Shown in pieces: positions 4,860-7,656 of a DNA stretch of 7,656 bases. This DNA comes from Planctomycetia bacterium (GTDB taxonomy: Bacteria > Planctomycetota > Planctomycetia > Gemmatales > Gemmataceae). The notes below the pieces were generated by a model. The model saw nothing but the letters and a program-made list of their open reading frames with translations, was not told the DNA's origin and did no database searches. The stretch lies in contig JAKEEV010001351.1 in the NCBI GenBank assembly GCA_022616395.1, positions 1 to 7,656 of the forward strand, given 5' to 3'. Position 1 is the first letter of the stretch. Each line of letters begins with the position of its first letter. A program made the translations under genes and the position numbers.

Positions 4860-7400
4860 GCTCGGTTCAAAGAGGTGCGGCAAGTTAGGATGGTTCGGCA
4901 GTACGCGGACGCTGAAGCCGAACTGACCGCTGGAGCGACACGGGACCGTACCGGTGAAGAGCAGACTTCGCTCCCCAGCCACACCATCCGGCATGAGAGG
5001 AAGCACACGCGGGTCCGCGATGTCTCCCATCGCGTCGAGTACGCCGTGGCAGAGTTGTACTTCCACATCTTCCGGGCGGAACGGGCCGAGGTGAACGCGC
5101 ACTTTGACTGGGAAGCTCCCCCCGACGCGCATCAGTTCTCCCGTCGGAGCCTCGACGTTCTCCACTTTCACTTGATGCCAGTCGGCCGAGACACGCTTGC
5201 GCCACTCGGCCAGTTCCTTCGCCCCTTGCCAGTGATAGGCGCTCAACTTTGCCGCCCGCCGGTGACTCGGCAGATAACACCGCTCGGTGTACTGTTCCAC
5301 CATGCGGTTCGTGTTGAACACCGGCACCAGGCTCGCAATCGAGCGCTTCATGCGCCGAATCCACTCGCGCGGAAGTCCGCCCGCATCGCGCTTGTAGAAC
5401 GCCGGGACGATGTCCTGCTCGATCAGGTCCAGTAGCGCCCGGCTCTCGACTTCATCCTGATACAACAGGTCGCTGTACTCTTCGCCCGCGCCAATCGCCC
5501 AGCCGTTGTCGCCGTCATACCCTTCCACCCACCAGCCGTCGAGAATGCTCACGTTCAGCCCACCGTTGCCGCAAATCTTCATTCCGCTTGTGCCGGAAGC
5601 CTCCAGCGGGCGCCGGGGATTGTTCAACCACACGTCGATGCCCTGGACCAGGTAGCGCGCTACGTTCATGTCGTAGTCTTCGATGAACACGACTCGTTTG
5701 CGAAACTCCGGCTTGCGGGAGTACTGAACAACGCGCTGAATCAGCTCCTTGCCGCCGGAATCCTTCGGGTGTGCCTTGCCGGCAAAGATGAACTGCACCG
5801 GACGATCTTTGCTGTTCACGAGCGCGGTTAGCCGTTCGAGGTTGCGGAAGACGAGGTCGCCGCGTTTGTAGGTGGCGAATCTGCGCGCAAAGCCAATGGT
5901 CAGTGCGTCGGGATCGAGCACTTCATCGGCCGCATCGACTTCCGAAGGAGGAGATCCTCGGCGCTTGAGCTGCGCCTTCAAGCGTGATCGGGCTAGAGCG
6001 ACGAGCCGTTCGCGGCTGCGCTCGTGTGTTCGCCACAGTTCGCCATCGGGGATTTGCTCCACGCGCTTCCAGATGGCGAAGTCCGTCGGGCGGGCTTCCC
6101 ACTGAATGCCCAGATAGCGGTCGTAGAGTTGCGCGACTTCCGGCGAAAGCCAACTCTGCGTGTGAACGCCGTTGGTAATGCTGATGATCGGCACTTCCGC
6201 GGGTGGAAGGTGCGGCCAGAGTTCCTTCCACATCCTGCGCGACACGCTGCCGTGCAACTTGCTCACTCCATTGGAGACGTTCGCCAAGCGCAGAGCCAGC
6301 ACCGTCATGCCGAACGGCTCATGCTCATTTCCGGGATGCTGCCTGCCGAGCGCGGCGAGCGTGTTGCGGTCCACGCCCATCTTCCCCATGTAGTCGCCGA
6401 GATATTGCTCGATCATCGGCATGGGAAAAGTGTCGTTGCCCGCGGGGACCGGTGTGTGCGTGGTGAAACAGGTGCCGGCCTTCACCGCTTCGAGCGCGGA
6501 AGCGAAATCGAGCTTGTGTTCCTCCATCAGCAAGCGGATGCGCTCCAGTCCGGTGAACGCCGCGTGCCCCTCGTTCATGTGGCAGACGGTTGGCATCTTC
6601 TTCAGCGCGCGCAGCGCGCGAATGCCGCCGATGCCCAGGATGATCTCCTGCTGAATGCGCACATGCAGGTCGCCGCCGTAGAGCTGCGAGGAGATGACGC
6701 GATCTTCCGGCTTGTTCTGCGGGATGTTCGCATCAAGCAGATAGAGCGGAATTCGCCCGACCTGGATTCGCCAGATGCGCAGCGCGATCTCGTGCCCAAG
6801 AAGCGGAGCCGTGACAATGACCGGCTTACCACTGGCGTCCAATTCTGGAATGAGAGGCAGCGTGAAGAAATCGTTTTCAGGATAACGTTCTTGTTGCCAG
6901 CCGTCCACGTTGAGGTACTGGCGGAAGTATCCCTCGCGATACATGAGCGTGACGCCCGTCAGCGGAATGCCCAGATCGCTTGCGCTCTTCAAGTGATCGC
7001 CGGCCAACACACCCAGACCGCCAGAGTAAACCGGGATGCTCTCGTGGATGCCGAACTCGGCGGAGAAGTACGCCACTCGCGCATCATCGGAGGCAAACGT
7101 CTCCTGAAACCACGTCGGTGCCTTCAGGTAGTGATCGAGTGCCCCGGCTACGCGATCCATGTGCGCGAGAAAGCCGTCATCGTGTTCGAGTTGCTCGAAC
7201 CGCCCCTGCTCGGTCGCGCCCAAGAGCCGGATGGGGCTGTGATCGAGCGCCTCGAAGAGATCGGGGTTCACGCGGCGGAACAGAGCCACGGCGTCGGCGT
7301 TCCACGACCACCAGAGGTTGTACGCGAGCGTTTGAAGCGGGTGGAGCCGGTCGGGGAGACAGGGCAAAACGGTATAGGGACGAATGGAACGGCCGGCCAT
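4842..7400 (-). CDS. glgP: Alpha-glucan (glycogen/maltodextrin) phosphorylase, short form, GT35
   Basis: Cleaves alpha-1,4-glucan with phosphate to give glucose-1-phosphate, using pyridoxal phosphate; a cytoplasmic enzyme of glycogen or maltodextrin breakdown. The 852-residue product has the arrangement of the short alpha-glucan phosphorylase family (TIGR02094 type). A DUF3417-like N-terminal domain (about 14-110, with LAYNLWWSWN at 25-34) precedes the phosphorylase core. Visible core motifs are YFSAEFGIHESIPVYSGGLG (111-130), HMNEGHAAF (274-282), ITNGVHTQSWLSPEV (408-422), FARRFATYKRGD (504-515), FAGKAHPKD (539-547) and EASGTSGMK (600-608), in which K608 is the expected pyridoxal-phosphate lysine. 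Residues about 740-852 form a beta-rich tail typical of this group. ATG at 7400 is chosen because AGAGGA lies 6 nt upstream; an ATG at 7466 would add 22 residues encoded inside a palindromic repeat. No glycogen synthase or debranching gene is in the window. The final codons lie inside a tandem duplication. Confidence 0.96.
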   Translation of the reverse strand: MAGRSIRPYTVLPCLPDRLHPLQTLAYNLWWSWNADAVALFRRVNPDLFEALDHSPIRLLGATEQGRFEQLEHDDGFLAHMDRVAGALDHYLKAPTWFQETFASDDARVAYFSAEFGIHESIPVYSGGLGVLAGDHLKSASDLGIPLTGVTLMYREGYFRQYLNVDGWQQERYPENDFFTLPLIPELDASGKPVIVTAPLLGHEIALRIWRIQVGRIPLYLLDANIPQNKPEDRVISSQLYGGDLHVRIQQEIILGIGGIRALRALKKMPTVCHMNEGHAAFTGLERIRLLMEEHKLDFASALEAVKAGTCFTTHTPVPAGNDTFPMPMIEQYLGDYMGKMGVDRNTLAALGRQHPGNEHEPFGMTVLALRLANVSNGVSKLHGSVSRRMWKELWPHLPPAEVPIISITNGVHTQSWLSPEVAQLYDRYLGIQWEARPTDFAIWKRVEQIPDGELWRTHERSRERLVALARSRLKAQLKRRGSPPSEVDAADEVLDPDALTIGFARRFATYKRGDLVFRNLERLTALVNSKDRPVQFIFAGKAHPKDSGGKELIQRVVQYSRKPEFRKRVVFIEDYDMNVARYLVQGIDVWLNNPRRPLEASGTSGMKICGNGGLNVSILDGWWVEGYDGDNGWAIGAGEEYSDLLYQDEVESRALLDLIEQDIVPAFYKRDAGGLPREWIRRMKRSIASLVPVFNTNRMVEQYTERCYLPSHRRAAKLSAYHWQGAKELAEWRKRVSADWHQVKVENVEAPTGELMRVGGSFPVKVRVHLGPFRPEDVEVQLCHGVLDAMGDIADPRVLPLMPDGVAGERSLLFTGTVPCRSSGQFGFSVRVLPNHPNLPHLFEPSLVTWG

Positions 7401-7406
7401 GCAGCA

Positions 7407-7412
7407 TCCTCT
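7407..7412 (-). promoter_or_regulatory. Ribosome-binding site that fixes the phosphorylase start at 7400
   Basis: The minus strand reads AGAGGA, 6 nt (TGCTGC), then ATG. No comparable site precedes the upstream ATG at 7466, whose coding extension would run through the palindromic element at 7429-7486. Confidence 0.7.
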
Positions 7413-7428
7413 GCTGGAAAGCGTCAAA

Positions 7429-7520
7429 GTAGGAGGCACACTCCGTGTGCCGTTTGTGAAATCCACGGCACACGGATACCTTCTACTACTCTGAAAGAAC
7501 GGTACACGGAGCGTGCCTAC
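7429..7520. repeat. Palindromic element(s) upstream of the phosphorylase gene
   Basis: The element starts GTAGG (7429-7433). GGCACAC (7435-7441) and GTGTGCC (7445-7451) form a 7-bp hairpin with a TCC loop. A larger perfect 12-bp pairing joins 7442-7453 (TCCGTGTGCCGT) with 7465-7476 (ACGGCACACGGA). The first unit closes with TTCTAC at 7481-7486. A further diverged half-copy, GGTACACGGAGCGTGCCTAC, occupies 7501-7520 in inverted orientation. Core and layout match the element at 1571-1634. On the minus strand it lies in the leader of the phosphorylase mRNA if the candidate promoter at 7525-7552 is real. Confidence 0.7.
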
Positions 7521-7524
7521 TACT

Positions 7525-7552
7525 TTATTAGGCCGACCGCGTGTGATTTCAA
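7525..7552 (-). promoter_or_regulatory. Candidate housekeeping-sigma promoter for the phosphorylase gene
   Basis: On the minus strand TTGAAA (7552-7547) and TAATAA (7530-7525) are separated by 16 bp, close to the TTGACA and TATAAT consensus with near-optimal spacing. The stretch is AT-rich compared with its surroundings. Transcription from here would give a leader of roughly 120 nt containing the palindromic element at 7429-7520. Support is sequence resemblance only. The remaining bases to 7656 hold no gene I can support. Confidence 0.3.
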
Positions 7553-7656
7553 TTCGTTCACCGCGAGCCGTTCATCTAATGCAGGTGGCCTGAGTTGCCT
7601 GTTGCTTTTCAACGAGCCGCGACAGTGCCAGTAGTATCAAGTTGGGACAGGGGGCA

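Noticed and set aside
6024..7634. Plus-strand 536-codon open frame opposite the phosphorylase gene
   Set aside because: It is antisense to a clearly identified enzyme and has no domain-like features; such open reverse frames are common in GC-rich coding DNA.
7520..7636. Minus-strand reading ending in NELKSHAVGLIK just before a GTAGG element, as a possible gene end
   Set aside because: An in-frame TGA at 7637-7639 lies upstream and no ATG is available, leaving only about 38 codons; not supportable as a gene.

Overview
The window looks like chromosomal DNA from a GC-rich bacterium, most likely a planctomycete of the Gemmataceae type. That placement is an inference from three things. The aspartate kinase carries four ACT domains. 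There are secreted or HEAT-like proteins with no assigned function. The spacers contain short palindromic elements that begin GTAGG and end CCTAC, a style I associate with those genomes. No rRNA, convincing tRNA, CRISPR array, transposase or phage gene is visible.

Layout from left to right. Positions 1-54 may hold the last 17 codons of a plus-strand gene, followed by a palindromic element (51-109) and a strong hairpin (121-154). Positions 155-483 hold no gene I can support. A minus-strand gene for a 340-residue exported protein of unknown function (529-1551) is divergent from lysC (1741-3642). LysC catalyses the first step of the aspartate pathway to lysine, threonine, methionine and diaminopimelate. 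The 189-bp divergent spacer holds a second palindromic element. LysC converges with a minus-strand gene for a signal-anchored, HEAT-like protein (3861-4721), and the gap between them holds nested inverted repeats. Upstream of that gene, on the same strand, is a short-form alpha-glucan phosphorylase (4842-7400), which degrades storage glucan to glucose-1-phosphate. The 120 bp between these two genes consist almost entirely of a palindromic element and a near-perfect tandem duplication that includes the last codons of the phosphorylase gene. The right end (7401-7656) is non-coding and holds the phosphorylase ribosome-binding site, two or three more palindromes and a possible promoter.

The genes do not form an obvious pathway: amino-acid biosynthesis and glucan breakdown sit side by side with two uncharacterised envelope proteins. 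I see no clear novel multi-gene system. The most notable signals are the GTAGG...CCTAC palindromic elements with different cores at gene borders, the tandem duplication capturing the phosphorylase 3' end, and an insertion of about 29 residues inside the second ACT domain of the aspartate kinase.
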